From Planctomycetia bacterium (lineage in GTDB: Bacteria > Planctomycetota > Phycisphaerae > Phycisphaerales > SM1A02), in the NCBI GenBank assembly GCA_005799205.1, contig SYHM01000079.1, positions 1-21,098 of the forward strand: DNA of 21,098 nt, read 5' to 3'. The stretch's first letter is position 1, and each line of letters starts with the position of its first letter. The notes below the pieces were generated by a model. The model had not been told where the DNA came from. It searched no databases and saw only the letters and a list, made by a program, of their open reading frames with translations. The position numbers and the translations under genes are program-made. This document shows, in pieces, positions 7,184 through 14,928 of the stretch.

Positions 7184-8062
7184 ATGCTGAAGACGCGACT
7201 CATCGTTGGAACCGGACTCATCGCAGCGCTTGCCGCGCTCGCAGCATGTGACGCTTCGTTTCCGTATCTCTGGCTTGGGGCAACGCGCATCGGGCCTGGT
7301 GCCGTGTTGTTGGGGGTGAGTTTGCTCTTCATCGCGGCAGTGCTCGCACGAGAGTTTTCGAGACTGACGTCCTGCAGCAGGCAATCTGCAGTTTGGCTCA
7401 CCTATTTCGCGATCGCGGGAGGCATTGCGAGTATTGCACTCGCGCCAACGCTGCTGCCTCGTCATCTTGTGGCGCAAGCGATCGTCTCAATTCCATGCCT
7501 CCTCGTGATCTTCGGGTCGATCGACCACGCGAGGTCGAAGCAGGTCACCGGATTAACGAGTGCGCTTGGCGCGTTGCTCCTCGCGTACGCCGCGATCGGT
7601 GTACCACTTGGATTTTGGATTCTGCTTCGCCACGATCGCGATGCATGGACGCTCGCTGGTGCGGTTTTGGCGGTGAAGAGCGCAGACATTGGTGCATACT
7701 TCACAGGGCTGGCAATCGGCAAGCACAAGCTTGCCCCATGGCTCAGCCCGGCAAAGACATGGGAGGGATTCGCTGGAGGAGTGATCCTGTCGGGAATCGT
7801 TGGGTCGCTGCTGGCAATCGCATCGCAGTCCAACGCGGCGGCAGATGCATGCATCGAACCGCTTTCGCTCTCGGCTGGGGTCTTCATCGCCATTGCACTG
7901 GGGGTTGCTGGGACCTGCGGCGACCTCTTCGAGAGCGCGCTGAAACGCGGCGCGGGGGTCAAGGACTCTGGGACGATCCTGCCAGGGATGGGTGGTCTCT
8001 ACGACCTGTTCGACTCAATCCTGCCAGCAGGGCCGCTGGCCTGGTGGCTGATTGCCTCGTGA
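7184..8062 (+). CDS. cdsA: Phosphatidate cytidylyltransferase (CDP-diglyceride synthase)
   Basis: Inner-membrane enzyme that makes CDP-diacylglycerol from phosphatidic acid and CTP, the branch point for bacterial phospholipids. The 292-residue protein has about 8 hydrophobic segments, SADIGAYFTGLAIGKHK at 166-182, LSPAKTWEGFAGG at 187-199, and the C-terminal CDS signature at 246-278. Within the signature Ser251, Lys254, Arg255, Lys260, Asp261, Asp274 and Asp277 are kept. Two usually conserved positions differ: His of the PGHGG motif is Met269, and Arg of the following DR pair is Leu275. I recall similar variants in planctomycetes, so I read this as lineage variation rather than loss of function. 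It stands alone here, divergent from a regulator, and is followed 60 nt later by a zinc-ribbon gene. Confidence 0.92.
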   Translation: MLKTRLIVGTGLIAALAALAACDASFPYLWLGATRIGPGAVLLGVSLLFIAAVLAREFSRLTSCSRQSAVWLTYFAIAGGIASIALAPTLLPRHLVAQAIVSIPCLLVIFGSIDHARSKQVTGLTSALGALLLAYAAIGVPLGFWILLRHDRDAWTLAGAVLAVKSADIGAYFTGLAIGKHKLAPWLSPAKTWEGFAGGVILSGIVGSLLAIASQSNAAADACIEPLSLSAGVFIAIALGVAGTCGDLFESALKRGAGVKDSGTILPGMGGLYDLFDSILPAGPLAWWLIAS

Positions 8063-8085
8063 ATGAACAGGGTTTCTGAGCGAGT

Positions 8086-8113
8086 TTGGCGCGGCGGTCG
8101 TCTCTGCTAGCCT
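8086..8113 (+). promoter_or_regulatory. Candidate promoter of the coiled-coil zinc-ribbon gene
   Basis: TTGGCG (8086-8091) and TAGCCT (8108-8113) are spaced by 16 nt, and the -10-like box ends 9 nt before the ATG at 8123. The predicted leader is 0-3 nt. No terminator is visible between cdsA and this site. Confidence 0.35.
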
Positions 8114-8122
8114 CGGTTCGTA

Positions 8123-8866
8123 ATGACCCTCATCGCAGACCTTGTCAGCCTCCATCAAGTCGACGCTCAGGTGCGCGCACTGCGCGGTCGACTTGAATCC
8201 GCTCAGAAATATGTCGCGATGCAAGAGCGTCAGCGCTCGCTGCTGCAGGGCCGCCTTGAAGAAGCCAAGAGTCAGATTCGCCAGTACCAAGCGACTGCAG
8301 CCAATCAAGAAGCTGAGAGCGGAACCGTGAAAGCACGTATCGAGACCCTTCGGGTGCAACTCAACACGAGCACGAATCCAAAGCAGTACGCGGCAGTGCT
8401 CAGTGAATTGAAGGGACTCCAAACCAAGCGTGATGAGATCGATGATGGGACGCTCGCCCAGTTGCAGAAGGTGGAAGAGCTCCAGGCGAAGTTGGTTGAG
8501 GTTGAAAAGCTGCTCGCCGAGCGCGAGCAGGTCCTCACCGTTGGGAAGGCCGAGCTCGATATGTGCAGGACAGAAGTTGGCTCGCGCCTCGCAGAACTCG
8601 ATCTCGAGCGGGGGTCTGCTGCGGCCCGGATACCACAGCGTGAGCGCGACGCGTTTAACCGAGTCGCTGACCTCTACGACGGCGAGGCGATGGCCGAACT
8701 TGTCGCGATCGATGCGCGGCGACGTGAATATGTTTGCGGAGTTTGCAACATGGAACTCCCTCCAGAGAAGTATGCAGCACTTGCCTCAAACCCCAACACC
8801 GCGGTGACCTGCACGTCGTGTCACCGAATCTTGTTTATCTCTGAGATCACGACCGCCGCGAGTTGA
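8123..8866 (+). CDS. Coiled-coil protein with C4 zinc ribbon (DUF164/CT398-like)
   Basis: A 247-residue protein in two parts. Residues about 5-165 are a long heptad-rich antiparallel coiled coil (many Gln, Glu, Arg, Lys and Leu). The C-terminus is a zinc ribbon with CGVC (205-208) and CTSC (230-233). This is the architecture of the widespread DUF164/zf-RING_7 family, for example chlamydial CT398 and Helicobacter HP0958/FlgZ. Members have been linked to RpoN (sigma-54) interaction and to flagellar or secretion proteins; which of these applies here cannot be told. The NPKQYAAVLSELKGL stretch at 85-99 is a hallmark of the family's hinge. It ends 14 nt from the convergent metallopeptidase gene. 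Confidence 0.85.
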   Translation: MTLIADLVSLHQVDAQVRALRGRLESAQKYVAMQERQRSLLQGRLEEAKSQIRQYQATAANQEAESGTVKARIETLRVQLNTSTNPKQYAAVLSELKGLQTKRDEIDDGTLAQLQKVEELQAKLVEVEKLLAEREQVLTVGKAELDMCRTEVGSRLAELDLERGSAAARIPQRERDAFNRVADLYDGEAMAELVAIDARRREYVCGVCNMELPPEKYAALASNPNTAVTCTSCHRILFISEITTAAS

Positions 8867-8880
8867 TCGCCACGGGGCAG

Positions 8881-9315
8881 TCATCCATATCCGAGCCGTT
8901 CGAGATCCGATTCGGAGAGTCCGAAGTGGTGCCCAATCTCGTGCAAAATGGTAATCCGAATCTCACGCTCGATGCGCGCGACACCCCCGTACTCCTCTCC
9001 GTTCTCGTCGCGGCACTCAGTCCATCCTCCCGCCGCATCGAGGATTCCCCGGCGGAAAATCTGAATCACATCCGGCAGCTCTCCAGAGTGAGTGACGCTT
9101 CGCTCCGTCAACGCGACCCCGGTGTGCATCCCGCAAAGGTCTTCCTCATTGAGATCGAGCCCCATCGCGCGCAGCATTGAGTCAGACGGGGCATCATCAA
9201 CGATGAGCGGAGACTCGTCGAGGAAGTCATGAACGGCGCGAGGAAGCGTCGCAAGCACCCGCTCGAGATGTCCATCGAATCGCTCGCGCTCTTGGTGCGA
9301 CCATGTGCTCCTCAC
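8881..9315 (-). CDS. Small zincin-like metallopeptidase (MMP/PF06262 type)
   Basis: A 144-residue predicted zinc metallopeptidase. The motif HEIGHHFGLSESDLERLG near the C-terminus (125-142) gives zinc ligands His125 and His129, catalytic Glu126, and an acidic residue downstream as in the short minimal-gluzincin family found in many bacteria. There is no signal peptide or membrane segment, so it is probably cytosolic; substrates are unknown. I start at the GTG at 9315: it overlaps the pyrD stop as GTGA, the same overlap used elsewhere in this window, and gives the normal family length. The longer frame to 9483 is antisense-free but lies inside pyrD and is low-complexity. It is co-transcribed with pyrD, which gives no clear functional hint. 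Confidence 0.82.
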   Translation of the reverse strand: MRSTWSHQERERFDGHLERVLATLPRAVHDFLDESPLIVDDAPSDSMLRAMGLDLNEEDLCGMHTGVALTERSVTHSGELPDVIQIFRRGILDAAGGWTECRDENGEEYGGVARIEREIRITILHEIGHHFGLSESDLERLGYG

Positions 9316-10244
9316 GCCTCGACTTGTCCGACGAGTTGTGAGATCTTGGTGACGCCCTGCGCCGTCGCCCACCGTTCGAGTCCTCGCGCGATTCGGACTG
9401 GCGACGAGGGATCGACAAAGAGAGCCGTTCCAACGCCGACCGCGGTGGCTCCAGCGAGAATGAACTCTGCAGCGTCTTCCCACCCCATCACGCCGCCCAC
9501 CGCGACGATCGGAATGCCTGCGTCGCGTGCAACGCGGCTGTAGACCTCACGCACGATACGCACGATGATCGGGTGGATCGCCGGCCCTGAGAGTCCTCCC
9601 ATCGTGCGCGACAGCCGCGGCCGCCGCGAGTGGACATCGATCGCCATCGCTGGCATCGTGTTGCACAGCACAAGCACGTTGGCACCCCCGTCGATCGCAG
9701 CGGACGCCATCGCCACTGGGTCCGTCATGTCTGGCGCGAGTTTCACACTCAGCACGCACGACTTCACAACGGGTCGAACCTCGTTCAGCAACTCTCGCAG
9801 CGTCGATGGCTCAGAACCAAACTGTCGACCCGTCGCGGTGTTGGGACACGACACATTCAGTTCGATCGCTCGAAGTGAACCGCATCGATCGATCGACGAT
9901 GACACCGAGGCGTACTCGGCGAGCGTGTGCCCTGCAACCGATGCAATGACTGTGGTTGGGCAGTGACGCACCTTGGGAGCCTCTTCGGCGAGAAACCGAT
10001 CCACTCCCATGTTGGCGAGGCCGATCGCATTGAGCATGCCTGCGCGCGATGGAACGACTCGCACGGCACGATTGCCATCACGCGGCTCAAGCGTGATGCT
10101 CTTGGTGGTGATCGCCCCAATTCGATCGAGGCCCATCGCATCAGCCAACTCATCGATGTAGCCGCACGTACCCGCTGCAGCGATCACGGGATTCCGCAGG
10201 TCCAATCCTGCAAGCGAAGTCTGAAGGAGCGCTGGAAAGCCCAC
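9312..10244 (-). CDS. pyrD: Dihydroorotate dehydrogenase, class 1B type
   Basis: Oxidises dihydroorotate to orotate in pyrimidine synthesis, with FMN as cofactor; cytosolic. The 310-residue protein has NVSCPNT at 130-136 with the class 1 catalytic Cys133, AAAGTCGY at the N-terminus, GLSGPAIHPIIVR at 217-229, and the FMN phosphate loops AVGGVMGWEDAAEFILAGA and VGVGTALF. The pattern NTMPAMAID followed by a GGLSGPAI segment resembles class 1B enzymes, which pair with the iron-sulfur flavoprotein PyrK; no pyrK is in the window. The start is a GTG at 10244, chosen because the protein begins at the usual distance from the first conserved strand. It is divergent from the TPR-YggX gene with only 33 nt between start codons. 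Confidence 0.93.
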   Translation of the reverse strand: MGFPALLQTSLAGLDLRNPVIAAAGTCGYIDELADAMGLDRIGAITTKSITLEPRDGNRAVRVVPSRAGMLNAIGLANMGVDRFLAEEAPKVRHCPTTVIASVAGHTLAEYASVSSSIDRCGSLRAIELNVSCPNTATGRQFGSEPSTLRELLNEVRPVVKSCVLSVKLAPDMTDPVAMASAAIDGGANVLVLCNTMPAMAIDVHSRRPRLSRTMGGLSGPAIHPIIVRIVREVYSRVARDAGIPIVAVGGVMGWEDAAEFILAGATAVGVGTALFVDPSSPVRIARGLERWATAQGVTKISQLVGQVEA

Positions 10245-10250
10245 GGCATA

Positions 10251-10256
10251 CTTGTA
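10251..10256 (-). promoter_or_regulatory. Possible -10 box (TACAAG) for pyrD
   Basis: TACAAG on the minus strand matches four of six -10 consensus bases and ends exactly 6 nt before the GTG start. It deviates at the last T, which is the most important base, so this is tentative. Confidence 0.25.
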
Positions 10257-10263
10257 ACAGAAC

Positions 10264-10269
10264 TATCAT
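10264..10269 (+). promoter_or_regulatory. Candidate -10 box (TATCAT) for the TPR-YggX gene
   Basis: TATCAT ends 8 nt before the ATG at 10278 in the 33-nt divergent gap. The predicted leader is 0-2 nt. No -35 is recognisable. Confidence 0.4.
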
Positions 10270-10277
10270 GACTCGAC

Positions 10278-10934
10278 ATGAGCACTCCAGAACGAATTGC
10301 GCAGTTCGAAAAAATGGCGTCTGCGGATCCCACCAATGAGATGGCGCACTTCAGCCTTGGAAACGCCTACCTGCAAGCGGGGCGACACGCTGAGGCAGCC
10401 ACCAGTCTGCAGCGGGTCATCGAACTCAGCGCCGGGATGAGCAAGGCCTACCAACTCTGCGGCCAGGCAATGATTGGAGCAGGTTGGACTGACAAGGCCG
10501 TCGATGTGCTGACGCGAGGATTCCATATCGCCTTCCAGCGAGGCGACCGGATGGTTGAGCAGGCAATCGGACAATTGCTCGTCTCAATCGGCCGCACCGT
10601 TCCAACGGTCGAGCGAACAACCGCGGCAGCATCAAACCCCAATCGGGCAGATGGGTCATTCGTCTGCGGACGCACCGGCCGCGCAGGGACGAAACTCGCT
10701 GCGCCACCAATGCGCGGGGTGATCGGCGCGTGGATCTTCGAAAACATCTCAGCCGAGACGTGGAAGGAATGGATCGGCCAAGGAACGAAGGTCATCAATG
10801 AGATGCGTCTCGACTTTTCGCGCGAGCGCGATCAGGAGATTTACGACCAACACATGCGCGAGTACCTCGGACTCGATGATGCACTTGTCACGTCGCTTCG
10901 TGCCGCCAACGAACCGACCTCACACGCGTCGTAG
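10278..10934 (+). CDS. TPR domain fused to a YggX-type Fe(II)-trafficking domain
   Basis: A 218-residue cytosolic protein. Residues about 5-105 are TPR-like helical repeats (AHFSLGNAYLQAGRHAEAA, then KAYQLCGQAMIGAGWTDKAV). Residues about 127-200 match the small YggX/PF04362 protein: a cysteine in FVCGRTGRAGTKL (Cys130, at the place of YggX Cys7), a Pro-rich turn APPMRG, then IFENISAETWKEWIGQG, KVINEMRLDF and a closing acidic helix ending EYLGLDD. YggX proteins are about 90 residues, usually free-standing, and are tied to iron handling and protection of iron-sulfur clusters during oxidative stress. The TPR part may tether this domain to a partner. The gene is divergent from pyrD and overlaps the convergent BatA-like gene by 15 nt at the stop codons. 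I am confident of the TPR part and fairly confident of the YggX part. Confidence 0.78.
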   Translation: MSTPERIAQFEKMASADPTNEMAHFSLGNAYLQAGRHAEAATSLQRVIELSAGMSKAYQLCGQAMIGAGWTDKAVDVLTRGFHIAFQRGDRMVEQAIGQLLVSIGRTVPTVERTTAAASNPNRADGSFVCGRTGRAGTKLAAPPMRGVIGAWIFENISAETWKEWIGQGTKVINEMRLDFSRERDQEIYDQHMREYLGLDDALVTSLRAANEPTSHAS

Positions 10935-12935
10935 CCAGACCCACCACTCAATCACGAGCACCGCGACTGTGCCGAGAAGCAGCCATGGCCAGGCGGCGCT
11001 CTGCGTTGTGCCCCCGCCGTGCACGCCTGCGACCTTTTCGGAGTTGAACGAGATCTCGTTTGCGGCGTCACAGCGTCCCTCACTGCGAGTCGCCATGTTG
11101 ACTGCAAATGCGCGAGACGTGCCCAGCGCATCTGCCCCGCCTGGCTCCCACGCGATCTGAAACACTCCACTCGTTTTCACCGGCCCGTACGAGAGACTCG
11201 ACTGCGCCGGCGCAACGAGAGCAACCTCGCTTCCACCTGGCGTTCGCACGACTGGATTGCGTGCTCCCACTGGAAGCCGGGTCGAAATGATGTCCCCCGG
11301 TGCAAGCGGTTCATCGGTGATTGCAGCTCCCCCTGCGGCGAGCCACGCGATTGCATTTGAGCAAAAGTTCACGAATCCTCGCTGAAAGGGCCAGTTGCTT
11401 TCCATCGGATCAAACGTGACATACACCAGTGTGAGCGGGCCTCGGTTCACTGTGACGACGAGCGGACCCTCACTCGCTTCGACAATGACATCTGCATCTC
11501 CCCCGGGGGCGACTGCCGTCATCGACGAGACGAACAGTTCATCAAGGTTGACATACTGCAGCAGTGGATGCTCGTCGCGCAGGCTGCGCACAGATGCGTT
11601 TTCCTTCATCCCATAGGGACTGATTCCCGCCGCGACAGGAGGTGCTCGGAAGACGAGATATCTGCCACGGGCGAGCGAGGCAGGCATCACATCATCGAGC
11701 ACGATGACGTCGTACGCGTCGGGAGCGAGCGGATCGCCTGCAACGAGACGATCCCACTCGTCAATTGGAATGAGTTCGAGTGCCGCAAGCGACATCCCTT
11801 CGAGGAGGCTTCGAAGGACGAATGTGCCTCGACCCACCATCGCAATACGCAGGTCATGCGGCGGCGAGGCGATCACCGCGGCGCGGTCATCAGCTGCGAG
11901 CGCATCTTTCGCTGTGAGCCGCACCTCAACAATTCCACCCTCAGGAAGCACGAGCGACGGAAACACGACTTGCGTCTCACCGGGGGTACGAGAGCTGTGC
12001 GATGGATCTACCAACGCTTGCGGAACCTCGACAGGCTTTGGAGTGACTGCGCGCAGACTTCCATTCACTGCCACCTCGAGATCTCCTGCGAACGGCGTGG
12101 TGTTCCAATTCACAACGCGCGCGAAAATCTGCACCTCATTGGGTCGTTCTGGATTGCGCGCGGCCGCGAGTCCTGCGATCCCGACATTCTGCGTCGAGTC
12201 CGCGCCGATGGCGTGAAAGATGACGCGCTCTCCGGGACGCAACACGATTCGGTCGAGATCACCCACGCGACCGTCCGAAAAGAGCTCGTACGCGGGCGGG
12301 TCTGCGGCGACTGGAGCGGGATTGTCTGGATCGGTGATCGTCGTAAAGGCGCGTGCGAGCTCGAACGCATCTGCAAGCGCTGTGGTTTCGTCAGTGGGCT
12401 CGATCGACTCGATGGCTTCGATCACCTGCGCTGCGTTGTCAGTAAACGGGCAGATGACTTGCGCTTCTCGGGCGAACGCAATGACCATGACAGCCGGAGC
12501 CTTGTTGCTAAAGAGTCCACCTGAGTGAAGTGAACGAATGCGCGCACCTGCGCTTCGCTTCGCTTCGGCGAGCCGTGTCAGGCCGTCCTCGCCGTCGGTG
12601 GCGTTCATTGATCCTGACACATCAACGAGGAGTACCACGCGCGCAGCGCTCGTCTCGCCAAGATCAACTTGCGGCTGGGCAACGGCGAGAACAACGAGCG
12701 CGAGCGCAATCAACTGCAAGAGCAGCAGGAGCGAAAAGCGCAACCGTTGGAAGGGAGCGTTCGCACGCAAGTCCTGCGTTGCTCGCGTCCACAATAGCGT
12801 GCTCGAGATCACACGCTTCGTGCGCCGAAGCCGAAGAAAATACAGCGCGACAAGCGGTGGAATCGTCGCGCCCGCGACGATGAGTGCCGCGACTGGCGCA
12901 AGCCACGCGATGGCAATGAAGTGGACTCCGCTCAT
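10920..12935 (-). CDS. BatA-like membrane protein with VWA domain
   Basis: A 671-residue membrane protein, last gene of the long minus-strand operon. The N-terminus is the aerotolerance-regulator (BatA) type: a hydrophobic segment at about 8-36 ending in LYFLRLRRTKR, a loop with SSTLLWTRATQDLRANAPFQRLR, and a second membrane helix at about 66-87. A VWA domain follows, with an intact metal site motif DVSGSMN at 105-111. The middle has beta-rich regions of unknown function, and a final membrane helix (about 650-667) sits at the C-terminus (WLLLGTVAVLVIEWWVWLRR), so most of the protein faces outward. The ATG at 12935 overlaps the DUF58 stop as ATGA. VWA proteins of this kind act beside MoxR ATPases; the client is not evident. 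Its stop overlaps the convergent TPR-YggX gene. Confidence 0.85.
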   Translation of the reverse strand: MSGVHFIAIAWLAPVAALIVAGATIPPLVALYFLRLRRTKRVISSTLLWTRATQDLRANAPFQRLRFSLLLLLQLIALALVVLAVAQPQVDLGETSAARVVLLVDVSGSMNATDGEDGLTRLAEAKRSAGARIRSLHSGGLFSNKAPAVMVIAFAREAQVICPFTDNAAQVIEAIESIEPTDETTALADAFELARAFTTITDPDNPAPVAADPPAYELFSDGRVGDLDRIVLRPGERVIFHAIGADSTQNVGIAGLAAARNPERPNEVQIFARVVNWNTTPFAGDLEVAVNGSLRAVTPKPVEVPQALVDPSHSSRTPGETQVVFPSLVLPEGGIVEVRLTAKDALAADDRAAVIASPPHDLRIAMVGRGTFVLRSLLEGMSLAALELIPIDEWDRLVAGDPLAPDAYDVIVLDDVMPASLARGRYLVFRAPPVAAGISPYGMKENASVRSLRDEHPLLQYVNLDELFVSSMTAVAPGGDADVIVEASEGPLVVTVNRGPLTLVYVTFDPMESNWPFQRGFVNFCSNAIAWLAAGGAAITDEPLAPGDIISTRLPVGARNPVVRTPGGSEVALVAPAQSSLSYGPVKTSGVFQIAWEPGGADALGTSRAFAVNMATRSEGRCDAANEISFNSEKVAGVHGGGTTQSAAWPWLLLGTVAVLVIEWWVWLRRV

Positions 12936-13888
12936 GCAAGGAGTCCACGACGGCGCAAGTACTCAACCAAGAGAGTGTCGAGATCGAGCGAGGTCTCAAC
13001 CACCTGATGCGAGATGCTTCGGCGGACCGAGAACGCGCGAAGTCCCGAAACGTAATTCTCGAGCGAGGCCTTGTACTGCGCAATCGCCGCCGACGAGGCC
13101 GTGACCTCGGTCTCGTGGCCACTCTCGCTATCAATGAGCCGCAAGTCGCCGGCGATTCCATGGCGTGCAGGATCGATCTCTGCAGGAGCGAGGAGTTGGA
13201 GCGCGTAGACATCAAATCCCCGACCTGCGACGTAGGCGAGCCCCTTTTCATAACCATCCGCGAAGAGAAAGTCGCTCAGAATGAGGAGCACCCCGCGCCC
13301 CTGTCCGCCGAGCGCAATCGTCTTCATCCCGTCAGAAAATCCAGCGTCGCCATCCGTTGTCTGACCGAGCAACCACCCGCCCAATTCGCGTGTCCTGCGC
13401 CGGCCACGCAACCCAGTGAGGCGCTCGACTCTTCCCGCGCCGAACGCGAAGCAGCTCACACGATTGTTGTTGACCAACCCGATGTATCCGAGCGCCATCG
13501 CGAGCCGCCGCGCGTAGTCAAATTTGTTCGGAGTGCCGCCATCCATCGATTGGCTTCGATCGAGAGCAATCACCATCGAGAGGTCTTCCTCCTCGAGAAA
13601 GAGCTTTAGAAACAGACGATCCAAGCGTGCGTAGATGTTCCAATCGACAAATCGAAGGTCGTCGCCGTGCGTGTAGTTTCGAAAGTCCGCGAACTCAACA
13701 GATTGCCCACGTCGGCGACTGCGGCGCTCTCCCTGAATCTTCCCCGTAAAAATCTTCCGGCTGACGACGTCGAGTCGATCAAGCCGAGCCATCAGACGAG
13801 AATCGATGAGGTCATCGACTCGTTCGAGTCGCGCAGAACCAGTCGAGCGTGCAGCCTTCGCCGGTGCCAACGGGGGCTTTCGACTCAT
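12932..13888 (-). CDS. DUF58-family VWA-like protein
   Basis: A 318-residue protein of the DUF58 family that almost always accompanies MoxR ATPases. The diagnostic block at about 61-103 reads GQSVEFADFRNYTHGDDLRF followed by VDWNIYARLDRLFLKLF. A VWA-like fold follows with DRSQSM at 110-115, so the metal-binding DxSxS is intact. There is no membrane segment. I start at the ATG at 13888, which overlaps the MoxR stop as ATGA and has GAGG 7 nt upstream; the in-frame extension to 13942 would run into moxR. It is presumed to be a partner or adaptor of the MoxR ATPase encoded just upstream. Confidence 0.9.
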   Translation of the reverse strand: MSRKPPLAPAKAARSTGSARLERVDDLIDSRLMARLDRLDVVSRKIFTGKIQGERRSRRRGQSVEFADFRNYTHGDDLRFVDWNIYARLDRLFLKLFLEEEDLSMVIALDRSQSMDGGTPNKFDYARRLAMALGYIGLVNNNRVSCFAFGAGRVERLTGLRGRRRTRELGGWLLGQTTDGDAGFSDGMKTIALGGQGRGVLLILSDFLFADGYEKGLAYVAGRGFDVYALQLLAPAEIDPARHGIAGDLRLIDSESGHETEVTASSAAIAQYKASLENYVSGLRAFSVRRSISHQVVETSLDLDTLLVEYLRRRGLLA

Positions 13889-14928
13889 GGTTGAGCCTCG
13901 GCCGACACAGACTGCGTAATCTGCTCGAGGATCGCGTCGCACGTCACCCCCGCTGCTTCCGCCTCAAATGTGCGAACGATGCGGTGCCGCAAGCTTGGCA
14001 GGATGAGTGCCGCGATGTCCTGCGTACTGACAGCGCATCGTCCTGAAAACAGCGCGCGCACCTTTGCCCCGGCGATGAGCGCCTGCGCTCCACGCGGACT
14101 CGCCCCAACGAGCACCATGCGCGAGTGTTCGGCTGCCGAGGGGTCCTCATGAGGATGCGTTGCAAGCACGACACGCACCGCGTAATCCTGCACATGTGGC
14201 GCGACCAGAACCCTGCGTGCAAGCTCCTGCGCTTGATGAATCTCGCTCGCGCTGAGGACGGCCTTCGTCGATTCGTCTGGCGACTTCACACCCGTCGTTC
14301 TGTCAACAATCGTCGCAACATCGCTGCGCGATGCGTACGGAACAATGACTTTGAAAAGAAATCGGTCGAGTTGCGCTTCAGGAAGTGGGTACGTTCCCTC
14401 TTGCTCAATCGGGTTCTGCGTTGCGAGCACGAGAAAGGGATGGTCGAGTGCCCGTGTTTCTCCGGCAATGGTGACTGCGCGTTCCTGCATCGCTTCGAGA
14501 AGCGCGGACTGACTCTTGGGCGAGGCTCGGTTGATTTCGTCTGCGAGCAGAATCTGCGTGAAGATCGGGCCTGGACGAAACTGCAACTCACGGCCGCCTC
14601 GGCCTTGATTCTCAACGACAATCTGGGTGCCCAAGATGTCTGCGGGCATGAGGTCTGGGGTGAATTGGATTCGAGAGAATTGCAGCCCGAGTGCACGGCC
14701 CAGGGTGCGCACGAGCAGCGTCTTTCCGAGTCCTGGGACCCCTTCGAGCAGCACATGGCCGTTGGCAAAGAGCGCAATGAGCACTTGCTCGACGACGGCG
14801 CTCTGACCAACGAGCACACGCGCGAGCTCCTCACGCAATCTGGTTGCCACGAGCTGAAACTCTGCGCACGCTTCGCGCACAGACTCAACCGTGTCAAGCA
14901 CCAGCAACTCACGCTGCGTCTGACTCAC
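13885..14928 (-). CDS. MoxR-family AAA+ ATPase
   Basis: A 347-residue AAA+ ATPase of the MoxR group, related to magnesium-chelatase ATPases. Walker A is GVPGLGKT (63-70), Walker B is ILLADE (126-131), sensor 1 is Asn172 in LATQNP, and Arg189 in LPEAQLDRF is in the expected arginine-finger region. A C-terminal lid with GASPRGAQALI completes the family. MoxR proteins act as chaperones with VWA and DUF58 partners, in known cases helping metal insertion into or activation of enzymes. The start is a GTG at 14928, which overlaps the upstream stop as GTGA and has GAGGAG 7 nt before it, a good Shine-Dalgarno. Cytosolic, near the membrane through its partners. The substrate is not known. Confidence 0.94.
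   Translation of the reverse strand: MSQTQRELLVLDTVESVREACAEFQLVATRLREELARVLVGQSAVVEQVLIALFANGHVLLEGVPGLGKTLLVRTLGRALGLQFSRIQFTPDLMPADILGTQIVVENQGRGGRELQFRPGPIFTQILLADEINRASPKSQSALLEAMQERAVTIAGETRALDHPFLVLATQNPIEQEGTYPLPEAQLDRFLFKVIVPYASRSDVATIVDRTTGVKSPDESTKAVLSASEIHQAQELARRVLVAPHVQDYAVRVVLATHPHEDPSAAEHSRMVLVGASPRGAQALIAGAKVRALFSGRCAVSTQDIAALILPSLRHRIVRTFEAEAAGVTCDAILEQITQSVSAEAQP

Noticed and set aside
7085..7477. N-terminal extension of the winged-helix regulator to 7477
   Set aside because: Antisense to cdsA, low-complexity and Arg/Cys-rich; the ATG at 7084 has a -10-like box at the usual spacing.
9316..9483. N-terminal extension of the metallopeptidase into pyrD
   Set aside because: The extension is a shifted frame of pyrD with an unlikely Arg-rich composition; the GTG at 9315 gives a GTGA overlap and normal family size.
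11568..12524. Plus-strand open frame (318 codons) antisense to the BatA-like gene
   Set aside because: No family motif, unlikely amino-acid composition, and the minus-strand gene is intact with an ATGA overlap.
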